Assembly: GCF_014931605.1 (NCBI RefSeq)
Contig: NZ_CP053382.1
Coordinates: 4,402,001 to 4,466,000, forward strand
Length of the DNA stretch: 64,000 nt
Origin: Halomonas sp. MCCC 1A13316
GTDB taxonomy: Bacteria > Pseudomonadota > Gammaproteobacteria > Pseudomonadales > Halomonadaceae
Direction: 5' to 3'
Part shown: positions 29,640-38,845 of the stretch, in pieces
Layout of the letters: every line of letters starts with the position of its first letter
How positions within the stretch are numbered: position 1 is the stretch's first letter
Notes under the pieces: generated by a model
Told to the model about the DNA's origin: nothing
What the model saw: only the letters and a program-made list of their open reading frames with translations
Databases searched by the model: none
Position numbers and translations under genes: made by a program

Positions 29640-30959
29640 GTGCGTCCCTGGAGCCATGAACTCTGGCGTCTCGGCCTGCTTGCCGTTGCCGGCAGCCTGG
29701 TCGGCTGGCTGCTTTCCGCCCCTGGCCTGGGGCTCGCCGCGGGGTTGACCCTGCGCCTGATCCATCACCTGCGCCAATTGCATGCCCTGCGCCGCTGGCT
29801 GACCCGCAATCCTCACAGCGAACCGCCCGCGGCCACTGGCCTATGGGGCGAGCTGTTCGACCGCCTGTACCGCTACCAGAAGGGCCAGCGCCATACCCAG
29901 CATCGTCTTCAAGCGACCCTCAAGCGCATCCAGGAGTCCTCCGAAGCGATGCGCGACAGCGTGGTGATGCTCGACCCGCATGGCGATCTGGAGTGGTGGA
30001 ACAGCGCCGCTGAGCGCATGCTGGGCCTCAAGGCTGCCCACGATCGTGGCCAGCATATCACCAACCTGGTGCGTGACCCTCGCTTCGTCGCCTACTTCAA
30101 TGCCCGCGATTACCGCGAGCCGCTGACGTTGACCTCGCCGGTCAACGAACGTGTGGTGCTGCAGTTCCAGATCACGCTCTACGGCGACGACGAACGCCTG
30201 GTGATGGCGCGCGACATTACCCGCCTGCACCGCCTGGAGGAGATGCGCCGCGATTTCGTCGCCAACGTCTCGCATGAGCTGAGGACACCGCTGACCGTAC
30301 TGGCGGGCTATCTCGAGACCTATGCCGACGCCGCCGACCGTCTGCCGCCGCGCCTGGCCCAAGGGCTGACCCGCATGCAGGAACAGACCACCCGCATGCA
30401 GAATCTGGTCAACGATTTGCTGCTGCTGTCGCGCTTGGAAATCGACCAGGGCGGCGAGGATCATCTGCCGTTGGCCGTGCCGACGCTGCTCGAGGAGGTG
30501 CGCCAGGACACCGAGGCGCTGTCGGCGGGGCGTCAGCAAGTCCGCGTCGAGATCGAGGAGGAACGGCAGCTGCTCGGCAGCGATCCGGAAATTCATAGCG
30601 CGCTGTCCAACCTCGCCTCCAATGCGGTGCGCTACACCCCCGAAGGCAGCCACGTCGTGCTGCGCTGGAAGCCGCACCCCAAGGGCGCCTGCCTGGAAGT
30701 GGAGGACGATGGCGAGGGGATCGATCCGGTTCACATCCCCCGGCTCACCGAGCGCTTCTATCGGATCGACAAGGGGCGCAGCAGCGAGAGCGGCGGTACC
30801 GGTCTGGGACTCGCCATCGTCAAGCACGTGCTGCTGCGCCATGATGCCTATCTCGAGATCGAATCCCACCCCGGCCACGGCGCCCTGTTCCGCTGCGTGT
30901 TTCCCGTCTCTCGCCTGGTGGCTAACGTAGAAACGACTGAGCAAACTTCAGGCAGTTGA
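29640..30959 (+). CDS. phoR: Phosphate regulon sensor kinase PhoR
   Basis: A 439-residue inner-membrane histidine kinase with two N-terminal hydrophobic segments (LGLLAVAGSLVGWLL, then LAAGLTLRLI), a cytoplasmic PAS domain (about residues 95-190), the HisKA box VANVSHELRTPLTVLAGYLE, and ATPase boxes LASNAVRYTPEG, VEDDGEGIDP and GGTGLGLAIVKHVL. PhoR has almost no periplasmic loop and senses phosphate through the Pst-PhoU complex. The start is GTG 29640, directly after phoB. Confidence 0.95.
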   Translation: MRPWSHELWRLGLLAVAGSLVGWLLSAPGLGLAAGLTLRLIHHLRQLHALRRWLTRNPHSEPPAATGLWGELFDRLYRYQKGQRHTQHRLQATLKRIQESSEAMRDSVVMLDPHGDLEWWNSAAERMLGLKAAHDRGQHITNLVRDPRFVAYFNARDYREPLTLTSPVNERVVLQFQITLYGDDERLVMARDITRLHRLEEMRRDFVANVSHELRTPLTVLAGYLETYADAADRLPPRLAQGLTRMQEQTTRMQNLVNDLLLLSRLEIDQGGEDHLPLAVPTLLEEVRQDTEALSAGRQQVRVEIEEERQLLGSDPEIHSALSNLASNAVRYTPEGSHVVLRWKPHPKGACLEVEDDGEGIDPVHIPRLTERFYRIDKGRSSESGGTGLGLAIVKHVLLRHDAYLEIESHPGHGALFRCVFPVSRLVANVETTEQTSGS

Positions 30960-30975
30960 GTCTCCAATCCTCCCC

Positions 30976-31707
30976 TCAGGTGGGGACAACGTCACGCTCG
31001 CCGCGATAGTGGCGGTCCCACATCAGCACGGCGCCGGCCACGGCGCCGGGCAGCAGGAACAGGTTGGCCAGCGGGATCCAGGTGATCAACGTCACCCAGC
31101 CGCCAAAAGTAAGGGTCTGCCAGGCGTGCGAGGAGAGCCGGCGGCGCATGTCGGTGAAGCTCACCTTGTTATTGTCCATGGGGTAGTCGAGGTAGGTAAT
31201 CGCCATGATCCAGGCCGAGAACAGCGCCCACAGGAAAGGGGCGATGACGTTGAGCACCGGCACCCAACTGAGGACGAACAGCGCCAGCGCCCGCGGCAGG
31301 ATGTAGCCGAGCTTGACCAGCTCACGCCCCAACGCGTCCACGGCGGTGCGTGCCAGGCCGCGATCGTCCAGCGGTGGCCGGCCGGTGGCCTGGACCTCCA
31401 CCTTGGCCGCCAGGAAGCCGTAGAAGGGCGCAGCGATGAAGTGGGTGACCAGAGTGAAGGTGAAGAACACGATCAGCACCAGGCTCGCCACGAACAGCGG
31501 CCAGATCAGCCACTCCAGCCAACCGAGCCAGGCCGGCACCATGGCCATCCAACTGTCCAACCAGCCACCGAAATGGCTGACCACGTAGTAGAGCATGGCC
31601 GAATAGACCGCCAAGTTGACGGCGATCGGGACATAGACGTAGCGGCGCAGGCCGCGGCCGTAGACCAGCCGCGTACCGCGGTTGAGTGCCGTCAAGGCGT
31701 TCAGCAT
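30976..31707 (-). CDS. cysZ: Sulfate transporter CysZ
   Basis: A 243-residue inner-membrane protein of the CysZ/EI24 family, a sulfate uptake channel feeding cysteine synthesis. Four hydrophobic segments are seen, and conserved pieces include FIAAPFYGFLAAKVE, SWVPVLNVIAPFLWALFSAW and AITYLDYPMDNN. It stands alone between phoR (convergent, 16 bp away) and phoU (same strand, 18 bp upstream), so it may be read through from the pst operon, which would link sulfate uptake to phosphate limitation. Confidence 0.92.
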   Translation of the reverse strand: MLNALTALNRGTRLVYGRGLRRYVYVPIAVNLAVYSAMLYYVVSHFGGWLDSWMAMVPAWLGWLEWLIWPLFVASLVLIVFFTFTLVTHFIAAPFYGFLAAKVEVQATGRPPLDDRGLARTAVDALGRELVKLGYILPRALALFVLSWVPVLNVIAPFLWALFSAWIMAITYLDYPMDNNKVSFTDMRRRLSSHAWQTLTFGGWVTLITWIPLANLFLLPGAVAGAVLMWDRHYRGERDVVPT

Positions 31708-31725
31708 CTGGGTCCTCTGTGTGAG

Positions 31726-32454
31726 TCATTCCTTGCGTGTCAGGGCGTCTTCGTCGATCTGGGCCGGGTCCATGTGACGAATATCGAGCCCTTTTACCAG
31801 ATAGATGACGTATTCGGCGAGATTGTCGGCATGATCGCCGACCCGCTCAAGCGCGCGCAAGATCCACATCACGTTGAGTACCGGACCGATGGCGCGGCTG
31901 TCCTCCATCATGAAGGTCATCAGCGAGCGCATGGCGCTGCCGTACTCGTCGTCCACCGACTCGTCCTCGTGCACCACCTGCAGGGCCAACTCGGTGTCGA
32001 AGCGGGCGAAGGCGGTCAGCGCGTCGCGCAGCATGCGCCGCACGTGCTCGCTGATATGACGCACCTCGACCAGGCCGCGCACGCTATTGCCGGCATCGAT
32101 CAGGGTCAGGGCATTGCGTGCGATCTTGCTCGCCTCGTCGCCGATTCGCTCCAGGTCGGCGGTGGCACGAATCACCGCCAGGACCAGGCGCAGGTCGGAG
32201 GCCGCCGGCTGGCGCCGCGCCAGCACCCGAGTGCACTCGTCATCGATCTTGAGCTGCATGGCGTTGACGTCGCGGTCGCGGTCGCGCACCTTCTCGGCCA
32301 GACGGCTGTCGCCCTCAAGCAGCGCCTGGATCGCCTCCTGTACCTGCTGCTCGACCAGCCCGCCCATGGTCATCAGCTGGGTCTTGAGCGCCTCCAGCTC
32401 CTGGTTGAACTGGCGGGAGATATGCTGGCTGTGGGTATCGCTGGTAATGTCCAT
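31726..32454 (-). CDS. phoU: Phosphate signalling protein PhoU
   Basis: A 242-residue cytosolic protein of two repeated three-helix bundles. The conserved metal-binding pattern appears in each half: ATADLERIGDEASKIARNAL (about residue 105) and LRALERVGDHADNLAEYVIY (about 200). PhoU couples Pst transporter state to PhoR and keeps the Pho regulon off when phosphate is plentiful. Last gene of the leftward pst unit, 24 bp after pstB. Confidence 0.96.
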   Translation of the reverse strand: MDITSDTHSQHISRQFNQELEALKTQLMTMGGLVEQQVQEAIQALLEGDSRLAEKVRDRDRDVNAMQLKIDDECTRVLARRQPAASDLRLVLAVIRATADLERIGDEASKIARNALTLIDAGNSVRGLVEVRHISEHVRRMLRDALTAFARFDTELALQVVHEDESVDDEYGSAMRSLMTFMMEDSRAIGPVLNVMWILRALERVGDHADNLAEYVIYLVKGLDIRHMDPAQIDEDALTRKE

Positions 32455-32478
32455 CGTTCTCTCCTCGGGTGGCCTCGA

Positions 32479-33291
32479 TCAGGCCATGCGGCCGGTGATG
32501 TAGTTTTCGGTACGACGCAGGCTGGGGTTGGTGAACAGGGTGTCGGTGGGGGCGTACTCCACCAGTTCGCCGTCCTGCAGGAAGGCGGTGTAGTCGGAGA
32601 CTCGCGCCGCCTGCTGCATGTTGTGCGTCACGAGTATCAGCGTCAGCTGCGATTTCAGGCTGCGAATCAGCTCCTCGATCTTCAGCGTCGAGATCGGATC
32701 CAGCGCCGAGGCCGGCTCGTCGAGCAACAGCACCTCGGGGCGCACCGCCAGCGAGCGGGCAATCACCAGGCGCTGCTGCTGACCGCCAGAGAGTGACCAG
32801 GCCGAGGCGCGCAGGCGATCCTTCACCTCATCCCACAGTGCCGCGGCATGCAGCGCCCACTCGACGATGTCATCCATGCGCCGACGCGTCAGCCCACCCT
32901 GCAGGCGCAGGCCGAAAGCCACGTTCTCGTAGATCGACATGGGGAATGGATTGGGCACCTGGAACACCATGCCGACACGGCGGCGCAGCTCGTCCACGGC
33001 CACCTCGGGCGCGTGAATGTCCTGGTCTTCGAGCAGTATCCTGCCCTCGTGGCTTACCTCCTCGTTGAGATCGTGCAGCCGGTTGAGCGTGCGCAGCAGC
33101 GTCGACTTGCCACAGCCCGACGGTCCGATAAATGCCGTGACCCGGTGCCGGGGTACCCGCAGCGAGATCCCTCGCAGCGCCGGCTTGCCACCATAGGCCA
33201 GGCCCAGACCCTCGATCTGAAAACAGCTGGTCTCGGCTGGGAAATCGATGATCGATTCCGAGGTGGGCCGGAAGCGGGACGGCAAGTTCAT
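32479..33291 (-). CDS. pstB: Phosphate ABC transporter ATP-binding protein
   Basis: A 270-residue ATPase that powers phosphate import through PstC-PstA. Walker A is [14 protein letters not shown], the signature [16 protein letters not shown], Walker [13 protein letters not shown] and the switch [17 protein letters not shown]. The PstB-specific [20 protein letters not shown] stretch is present. It lies 17 bp after pstA and 24 bp before phoU. Confidence 0.97.
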   Translation of the reverse strand: MNLPSRFRPTSESIIDFPAETSCFQIEGLGLAYGGKPALRGISLRVPRHRVTAFIGPSGCGKSTLLRTLNRLHDLNEEVSHEGRILLEDQDIHAPEVAVDELRRRVGMVFQVPNPFPMSIYENVAFGLRLQGGLTRRRMDDIVEWALHAAALWDEVKDRLRASAWSLSGGQQQRLVIARSLAVRPEVLLLDEPASALDPISTLKIEELIRSLKSQLTLILVTHNMQQAARVSDYTAFLQDGELVEYAPTDTLFTNPSLRRTENYITGRMA

Positions 33292-33308
33292 CGGTGGGAG
33301 TTACCTCT

Positions 33309-34862
33309 TCATGGACGCGGCTGCACACCGTGACGCGCGCGAAAATAATGACGCAGAAAGATGGCAGTCAGGTTAAGCACCAGAATGACCAGCACCAAGA
33401 GTAGCGCCGTGGCAAACACCAGCGGCATGGCCGCCTGCACGTCGCTGCCGTGAAACGCCGTATCGTAGATGTGATAGCCCAGATGCATGAATTTGCGCTC
33501 AAGATGGAGGAAAGGGAACTCGCCGTCCACCGGCACCTGAGGTGCCAGCTTGGCCACGCCGACCAGCAGCAGCGGCGCTACCTCGCCGGCGGCCCGTGCC
33601 ACCGCCAGGATCACCCCGGTGAGCATGGCCGGCACCGCCATCGGCAGCACTACCCTGGCCAATGTCTCGAACCGTGTGGCACCCAGCGCCAAGGCACCTT
33701 CGCGCTGCTCGACAGGGATTCGAGCCAGCCCCTCCTCGGTAGCGACGATGACCACCGGCAGCGTGAGCAGTGCCAGCGTCAACGACGCCCACAGCAGCCC
33801 TCCGGTGCCGAAAGTGGGCGAAGGCAGCGTATCGCTGAAGAACCATTCATCTAGCGAGCCCCCAATGCCATAGACGAACACTCCCAGGCCGAACACGCCG
33901 TAAACGATCGAGGGCACCCCCGCCAAGTTGCGTACCGCAATCCGCACCAGGTTCGTCCAGCGTCCCTGATGAGCCACCTCGTTGAGATAGACCGCTGCCA
34001 GCACGCCGAAGGGCGTGACCAGCAGCGACATCAGCAGCACCATCAACACGGTACCGAATATCGCCGGCCATACGCCCCCTGCCGAGTTGCCGTCCCGCGG
34101 GCCCTCGGCGAGGAAGCGCCATACGCCTTCCGCCCAGGCGGCCAGCTTCTGCGCCAGCGGCATGGCGTTGGGCTGCCAGGCACGCAGCACCTCGTCGAGT
34201 GGCTGCAGCAGGCGACGTCCGTCGGCGCTCTCGAGCAACGCCACTTCACCGCGCATCGCCTGCTGCAGGTCATGCACCCGGGCGTTGGCTTCGGCCAGCG
34301 CCCGCTGGGCGTCGGTGTCGTCCGGGTCGGTATCAAGCCGCCGAATCAGCGGCCTGAGCACCTCCCGGTGCAGCCGCTCGCGCTCGCTGCGCAGCTGCTC
34401 CAGCGCCGCCAGACGGGCCTGGAGCCTGGCCCATGCGGCTCGCTGAGGCTCATGACCTGGTGCCGCCTCGACGTCCCCCACCGCTACCAGACGGCCGATG
34501 AATTTCCCGTGGCGTCGACGCTCCAGTACCACCAGGTCCCGTGACCGCTCGCTCGCAACGATGGCATCGACCGGCAGCCAGTGCCAGACATGGCCATCGA
34601 GGTCGCGATTGGCGGTAAAATAGAGCCGTTCGCGCCCCTCCCCCTGCTCCAGCGGCAGCTCGCGCACGGCGCGGCCGGCCACTACCCGGCCATCGTCCAT
34701 TTCTATCTGCTCGAGCGATGACGGCCAGAAATGAGCCAACCCGCGTGCCCCGATGAGCAGCATCAGCCCCCCCAGCATCAGCAGCGACAGCGCCACGCTA
34801 CCGGCAGCGAGCCAGGCCCAGGGACCTTCCGAACGTGGCAGGCGACGCTTGGCGAGCTTCAC
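33309..34862 (-). CDS. pstA: Phosphate ABC transporter permease PstA (with long periplasmic insert)
   Basis: A 517-residue membrane protein, much longer than the roughly 300 residues of E. coli PstA. After the first transmembrane helix (about residues 20-42) comes a soluble insert of about 200 residues with a coiled-coil section (LEQLRSERERLHREVLRPLI), then the usual permease domain from about residue 245 with the transporter EAA-type loop ALGATRFETLARVVLPMAVP. GTG 34862 is chosen: GAGGGGG lies five bases upstream and it follows the pstC stop; GTG 34886 would overlap pstC. Long PstA/PstC forms occur in other marine and soil gammaproteobacteria as far as I recall. Confidence 0.9.
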   Translation of the reverse strand: MKLAKRRLPRSEGPWAWLAAGSVALSLLMLGGLMLLIGARGLAHFWPSSLEQIEMDDGRVVAGRAVRELPLEQGEGRERLYFTANRDLDGHVWHWLPVDAIVASERSRDLVVLERRRHGKFIGRLVAVGDVEAAPGHEPQRAAWARLQARLAALEQLRSERERLHREVLRPLIRRLDTDPDDTDAQRALAEANARVHDLQQAMRGEVALLESADGRRLLQPLDEVLRAWQPNAMPLAQKLAAWAEGVWRFLAEGPRDGNSAGGVWPAIFGTVLMVLLMSLLVTPFGVLAAVYLNEVAHQGRWTNLVRIAVRNLAGVPSIVYGVFGLGVFVYGIGGSLDEWFFSDTLPSPTFGTGGLLWASLTLALLTLPVVIVATEEGLARIPVEQREGALALGATRFETLARVVLPMAVPAMLTGVILAVARAAGEVAPLLLVGVAKLAPQVPVDGEFPFLHLERKFMHLGYHIYDTAFHGSDVQAAMPLVFATALLLVLVILVLNLTAIFLRHYFRARHGVQPRP

Positions 34863-34872
34863 GCGAGCCCCC

Positions 34873-36006
34873 TCACGGCGCACCACCGAGCCAGCGGTAG
34901 CGGCGCCTCAATCGGCTTCTCACCACCTCGGCCAGGGTATTGACCAGGAAGGTGAACAGGAACAGCAGCAGTGCCGCCAGCAGCAGCAGCAGATAGGCCT
35001 CGCTGCCGGGCACCGCCTCGGGCAGCTCGACGGCGATGCCCGCCGCCATGGTCCGCATACCCTCGAAGGGGCTGAGGCTCATCAAGGCCGTGTTGCCACT
35101 CGCCATCAGCACGATCATCGTCTCACCCACGGCGCGGCCGGCGCCGATCATCACCGCGGCGAAGATACCCGGCGATGCTGCCGGCAGCACCACCCGCCAC
35201 AGGGTCTGCCAGCGCGTCGCACCCAGGGCGTGCGCTCCCTCGCCAAGCCTACCCGGGACGCCGGATAGCGCATCCTCGGCCAGGGCGTAGACGCTCGGCA
35301 TCACGGCAAAACCCATCGCCAGCCCCACGATCATGGCATTGCGCGTGGCGTAGTCGATCCCCAGCTCGGCATCCAGCCAGCCGCGCAGATCGCCGCCGAA
35401 CAGCAGCGACTCGAACCAGGGCGAGATGAGCAGAGTGAGCGATGCCAGCAGGGCCAGCCACGGCAACAGCCAAAGCCCGGCCCGGGCCAGCGACAGCCGG
35501 TGGCGTCCTGCCGAAGGCAGGCGCCGCCACACTGCAGAGGCCAGCAATACACCCATTGGCAACACCAGCAACAGTGCCAGCGAGCCCGCCAGGTGGCGCT
35601 CCACCCAGGGAGCCAGCACCAGGCCGGCAATGAAACCGATCACTACCCCGGGGAGCGCCTCCATCATCTCCAGGGTGGGCTTGATGCGGCTGCGCAACCG
35701 CTGCGACATGAACAGCGACGAATGGACAGCGGCACCCAGCGCCAGGGGAATGGCGAAAGCCATCGCCCAGAAGGCCGCCTTTAACGTGCCCCAGGCCATT
35801 GGCGTCAGCGCCATGCGAATGCGCGACGAATCGAGAACGCCTCCCAGCAGAGCCGGCATGACCTCCATCGCCAGGAATACGCCGATGGCCAAGACCGCGA
35901 CTATCACCCCGATGCCGCCGGCCGTGATCAGGGCAGTAGCCAGCCGATCACGCTGCCGACGCCATAGGGGCCGGGTGGAAGAGGAATCGGGAGAGGGTGC
36001 TATCAT
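34873..36006 (-). CDS. pstC: Phosphate ABC transporter permease PstC
   Basis: A 377-residue inner-membrane permease with about seven hydrophobic segments; the first helix is GVIVAVLAIGVFLAMEV. The ABC-permease interaction loop is HALGATRWQTLWRVVLPAAS, followed by IGAGRAVGETMIVLMASGN, conserved in PstC. The ATG at 36006 is the only reasonable start before the first helix, yet it has no ribosome-binding site. A predicted -10 element ends only seven bases upstream, so the message may be leaderless. A Pho box lies 24 bp upstream. First gene of pstC-pstA-pstB-phoU. Confidence 0.92.
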   Translation of the reverse strand: MIAPSPDSSSTRPLWRRQRDRLATALITAGGIGVIVAVLAIGVFLAMEVMPALLGGVLDSSRIRMALTPMAWGTLKAAFWAMAFAIPLALGAAVHSSLFMSQRLRSRIKPTLEMMEALPGVVIGFIAGLVLAPWVERHLAGSLALLLVLPMGVLLASAVWRRLPSAGRHRLSLARAGLWLLPWLALLASLTLLISPWFESLLFGGDLRGWLDAELGIDYATRNAMIVGLAMGFAVMPSVYALAEDALSGVPGRLGEGAHALGATRWQTLWRVVLPAASPGIFAAVMIGAGRAVGETMIVLMASGNTALMSLSPFEGMRTMAAGIAVELPEAVPGSEAYLLLLLAALLLFLFTFLVNTLAEVVRSRLRRRYRWLGGAP

Positions 36007-36013
36007 GATCGGC

Positions 36014-36047
36014 AGCGTATAACGGCTTGATGACAGTTGGATGACAG
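36014..36047 (-). promoter_or_regulatory. Pho box and -10 of the pstC promoter
   Basis: Reading leftward, CTGTCATCCAACTGTCAT (36047-36030) is a perfect two-unit Pho box, differing by one base from the one before phoB. A third weaker unit CCGTTAT follows in 11-bp phase. TACGCT (36019-36014) lies ten bases after the box as the -10. The site sits immediately after the pstS stop codon. Confidence 0.87.
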
Positions 36048-36049
36048 CA

Positions 36050-37015
36050 TCACGGCCGTGTGTCGTCCAGGCCCAACCGCTCACGCTGGGCCGCCAGAGC
36101 CGTATCCGATAGCGCCACGAAGCCCAGCTCTGCAACCGTCTGCTGACCTTGCGGCGAGAGGATGAGCTCCAGCAGCGCCCGCTCCGGCCCAGCAAGGGTC
36201 TCGCCAGGCGGCAGGTTGGCATAGAGATACAGTGCCCGGCTCAGCGGATATTCGCCCCGGCGAACCTGCTCGGCTTCGGGGAGCCGCAGCGTGCCCTCTT
36301 CGTCCTCCAGGGCCAGGGGCTTGACCCCTGGCGTCAGATGGTTGAGGCCGACATAACCGATCGCCTCGCGGCTCTCGGTCACTGCCGCCACCACGGCGGC
36401 CGAACCGGGGTGTTCGTTGAGCCGCCGGCGATACTCGCCACCGCACAGTGCGCGCTGGCGAAAGAGTCCATAGCTGCCCGAAGCCGGGTTGCGCCCATGC
36501 AGCTCGATACGTCCGTCCCGCCCCTCGATGGCAAGCTGCTCCCAGCGGTTGATATCGCGCTCGCTGCCACAGCGACGGGTTTGCGAGAAGATCGCATCGA
36601 CTTCAGTCAAGCTCAGCGATTCCAGCGCATGGTGGCGATGGACGATGACCGCCAGCGCATCACGGGCCACCTCTACTTCCACCGGTGCGTAGCCATGGCT
36701 CCGGACGAAGGCTTGGCGCTCTTCCTCGTCCATCGGGCGCGACATGGGACCGAGCCGGGTGGTACCGGCCGCAAGCGCCGGAGGGGCGCTGGCCGATCCG
36801 CTGGCCTGCAGTTGCAGGCGAATGCCGGGGTGGCGCTCGCCAAGCTGCTCGCCCCAGCGCAACATCAGCCCGGCCATGGTGTCGGAGCCCACCACGCCCA
36901 GGGTACCGACTGGCGGCTCGCTCGCCTGGGCCATCGTCACCAGCATCGCCAGCAGCACAGCGAGGTATCCGTGGCGTAGCTTGTGCCAGCCGAGCGTCTC
37001 GCCGATGGGGATCAT
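36050..37015 (-). CDS. pstS: Phosphate-binding periplasmic protein PstS-like
   Basis: A 321-residue secreted binding protein. A signal peptide covers about residues 1-31 (hydrophobic YLAVLLAMLVTMAQA, cleavage before SEPPVG). The phosphate-ligand segments are VVGSDTMAGLMLRWGEQL, LQASGSASAPPALAAGTTRL and, later, GRNPASGSYGLFRQRALC. It resembles the short PstS/SphX-like group rather than the E. coli protein. It delivers phosphate to PstC-PstA. No Pho box was found before it; the only box lies downstream, between it and pstC, so the two parts may be controlled differently. Confidence 0.88.
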   Translation of the reverse strand: MIPIGETLGWHKLRHGYLAVLLAMLVTMAQASEPPVGTLGVVGSDTMAGLMLRWGEQLGERHPGIRLQLQASGSASAPPALAAGTTRLGPMSRPMDEEERQAFVRSHGYAPVEVEVARDALAVIVHRHHALESLSLTEVDAIFSQTRRCGSERDINRWEQLAIEGRDGRIELHGRNPASGSYGLFRQRALCGGEYRRRLNEHPGSAAVVAAVTESREAIGYVGLNHLTPGVKPLALEDEEGTLRLPEAEQVRRGEYPLSRALYLYANLPPGETLAGPERALLELILSPQGQQTVAELGFVALSDTALAAQRERLGLDDTRP

Positions 37016-37184
37016 GACGGCCTCCTTGATGGATGTCGTAGGTTGCTGGAGAGGACAGCGAAGCGCCTATGGCGACTTGTCGCAGCGCTGGTGAGCACGG
37101 ACCTTGGCGTATAAGATGGCCTACTGTGATCGCTGCAATGCAATATCACCACCCCACAACAACAAGCCGAGCTTACGACATTCC

Positions 37185-37592
37185 ATGACCGACCTCGACG
37201 ATGTTCCCGCGCCGCAGGGGCAACTGACCCTCAAGTTACTGGCCAATCGGCAGGAAACCAACCTTTACGGCGATATTCCCGGTGGCTGGCTGGTACGCCA
37301 TATGGATCAGGCCGCCGAGCTGACGGCGGGCCGTGAAGCGCATGGCCGCACTGCCACCGTAGCCATCGAGAACATGGACTTCCTGTGCCCGGTGCGTGTC
37401 GGCTCGATGGTCAACATCTACACTGCCGTACGAGAAATCGGCCACAGCTCGATCAAGATCGACGTGGAGGTTTGGATCCGCCAGCCCCATGAGCGCGAGC
37501 ACAGCGAGTTGCACAAGGTGACCGAAGCCCGCTTCGTGATGGTGGCGCTCGACGACAAGGGCCGTATCCGCGCCGTTAACCAGCCGGGTTGA
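37185..37592 (+). CDS. Acyl-CoA thioesterase (hotdog fold)
   Basis: A 135-residue single-hotdog thioesterase of the YciA/BFIT type, hydrolysing acyl-CoA in the cytosol. Marks are DIPGGWLVRHMDQAAELTAG with the catalytic Asp, TVAIENMDFLCPVRVGSMV and KVTEARFVMVALDDKGR. ATG 37185 (MTDLDDVPAPQG) is the likely start; the frame extends upstream through non-conserved sequence. A bidirectional terminator follows. The substrate chain length cannot be told from sequence. Confidence 0.88.
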   Translation: MTDLDDVPAPQGQLTLKLLANRQETNLYGDIPGGWLVRHMDQAAELTAGREAHGRTATVAIENMDFLCPVRVGSMVNIYTAVREIGHSSIKIDVEVWIRQPHEREHSELHKVTEARFVMVALDDKGRIRAVNQPG

Positions 37593-37611
37593 ACCGCGGC
37601 ATACAACGCAA

Positions 37612-37634
37612 GAGGGCGCCTTGATGGCGCCCTC
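37612..37634. terminator. Bidirectional terminator between thioesterase and TRAP genes
   Basis: GAGGGCGCC, loop TTGAT, GGCGCCCTC: a perfect 9-bp stem between convergent genes. T-runs are weak on both sides. Confidence 0.75.
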
Positions 37635-37654
37635 GTCGTGTCGCTGCGAGTCAA

Positions 37655-38752
37655 TCAGCCGGTGACATTCTCGCGGGTCTTGAGATAGGCGAACTCGCCC
37701 ACGTCGGTGAAGGTGCGCACCATCTCCTGGAAGGCTTGGTAGGATTCGTAGACCTTGGCCGAGTCCGGGTCGCTCTCCACCTGCGCCTGGATTACCTGCT
37801 GCGAAGATTCGTAGAGCGCCTGCATGACGTCCTCGGGGAAGCTGCGCAGTTGCACGCCGTGCTCGTTGACCAACGTTTCCAGGGCTTGGGCATTGCGATA
37901 GGCGAACTCGCTGACCATGGCCAGGTTAGAGGAGCGCGCCGCCTCGGTCACTACCGCCTTGAGGTCGTCGGGAAGCTCGTTCCAGGCGTCGAGGTTGACG
38001 GTGCCCTCGAGCACGGCGGAAGGCTCGTTCCACGCCGAGGTGTAGTAGTAGTCCGCTACCTGGTGCAGGCCGAAGGCCATGTCGTTGTAGGGCCCGACCC
38101 AATCGGCAGCGTCGAGCACGCCGGTCTGCATGGAGGTGAAGATCTCGCCGCCGGGCATGTTGACGGTGGTTACGCCGATACCGTTCATCGCTTCGCCGGC
38201 CAGCCCCGGCAGACGCAGCTTGAGCCCCTGCATGTCCTCCAGCGAGTTGATCTCCTTCTTGAACCAGCCGGCCATCTGGGTGCCGGTGTTGCCCACCGCG
38301 AACGGCTTGAGGTTGTGCTTGCCGTAGATCTCGTCCCAAAGCTCCTGACCGCCGCCGTAATAAAGCCAGGCGTTGGTTTCGGTGGTGTTCATGCCGAACG
38401 GCACGGCGGTGAAGAATTGCGAAGCGGCAACCTTGCCTCGCCAGTAGTAGGCCGCGGAGTGACCCATCTGGGCGGTGCCGGCGGCGACGGCGTCGAAGAC
38501 TTCCAATGGCGGTACCAGCTCACCAGCACCGTGGACGCGAATGCGCATACGGCCGTTGGAGAGCTGCTCGATACGCTTGGCGAAATCGCTGGCCCCGGTA
38601 CCCAGAGCCGGAAAGTTGGTCGGCCAGGAGGTGACCATGTCCCAGGTGATGGTTTCCTGCGCCTTGGCGGTGGAAACGAATGGCGCGGCGACCACACCGG
38701 CGGCGCCGAGACCGGCAGTCTTGAGGAATTTGCGGCGTTGCATGGCGAGCAT
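37655..38752 (-). CDS. TRAP transporter substrate-binding protein (orphan)
   Basis: A 365-residue periplasmic DctP-type binding protein exported by the Tat route: the N-terminus has RRKFLKTAG followed by a hydrophobic stretch and a cleavage site near TAKA-QETITWDMV. The ligand-anchoring arginine is probably in LKLRLPGLAGEAM, with GGEIFTSMQTGVLDAADWVG following, typical of the family binding alpha-keto acids or other carboxylates. No TRAP membrane subunits are adjacent, so it must work with permeases elsewhere. A 16-bp palindrome about 95 bp upstream may be its operator. Confidence 0.92.
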   Translation of the reverse strand: MLAMQRRKFLKTAGLGAAGVVAAPFVSTAKAQETITWDMVTSWPTNFPALGTGASDFAKRIEQLSNGRMRIRVHGAGELVPPLEVFDAVAAGTAQMGHSAAYYWRGKVAASQFFTAVPFGMNTTETNAWLYYGGGQELWDEIYGKHNLKPFAVGNTGTQMAGWFKKEINSLEDMQGLKLRLPGLAGEAMNGIGVTTVNMPGGEIFTSMQTGVLDAADWVGPYNDMAFGLHQVADYYYTSAWNEPSAVLEGTVNLDAWNELPDDLKAVVTEAARSSNLAMVSEFAYRNAQALETLVNEHGVQLRSFPEDVMQALYESSQQVIQAQVESDPDSAKVYESYQAFQEMVRTFTDVGEFAYLKTRENVTG

Positions 38753-38845
38753 GACTCCAGTGGTTATTCTGAGTCGCGTCTAATCAAGCGCGATGTGTCC
38801 GCCTGTGAGTATGCTTAATGACCATTTGGGCAGCAAGAGCGCCTT

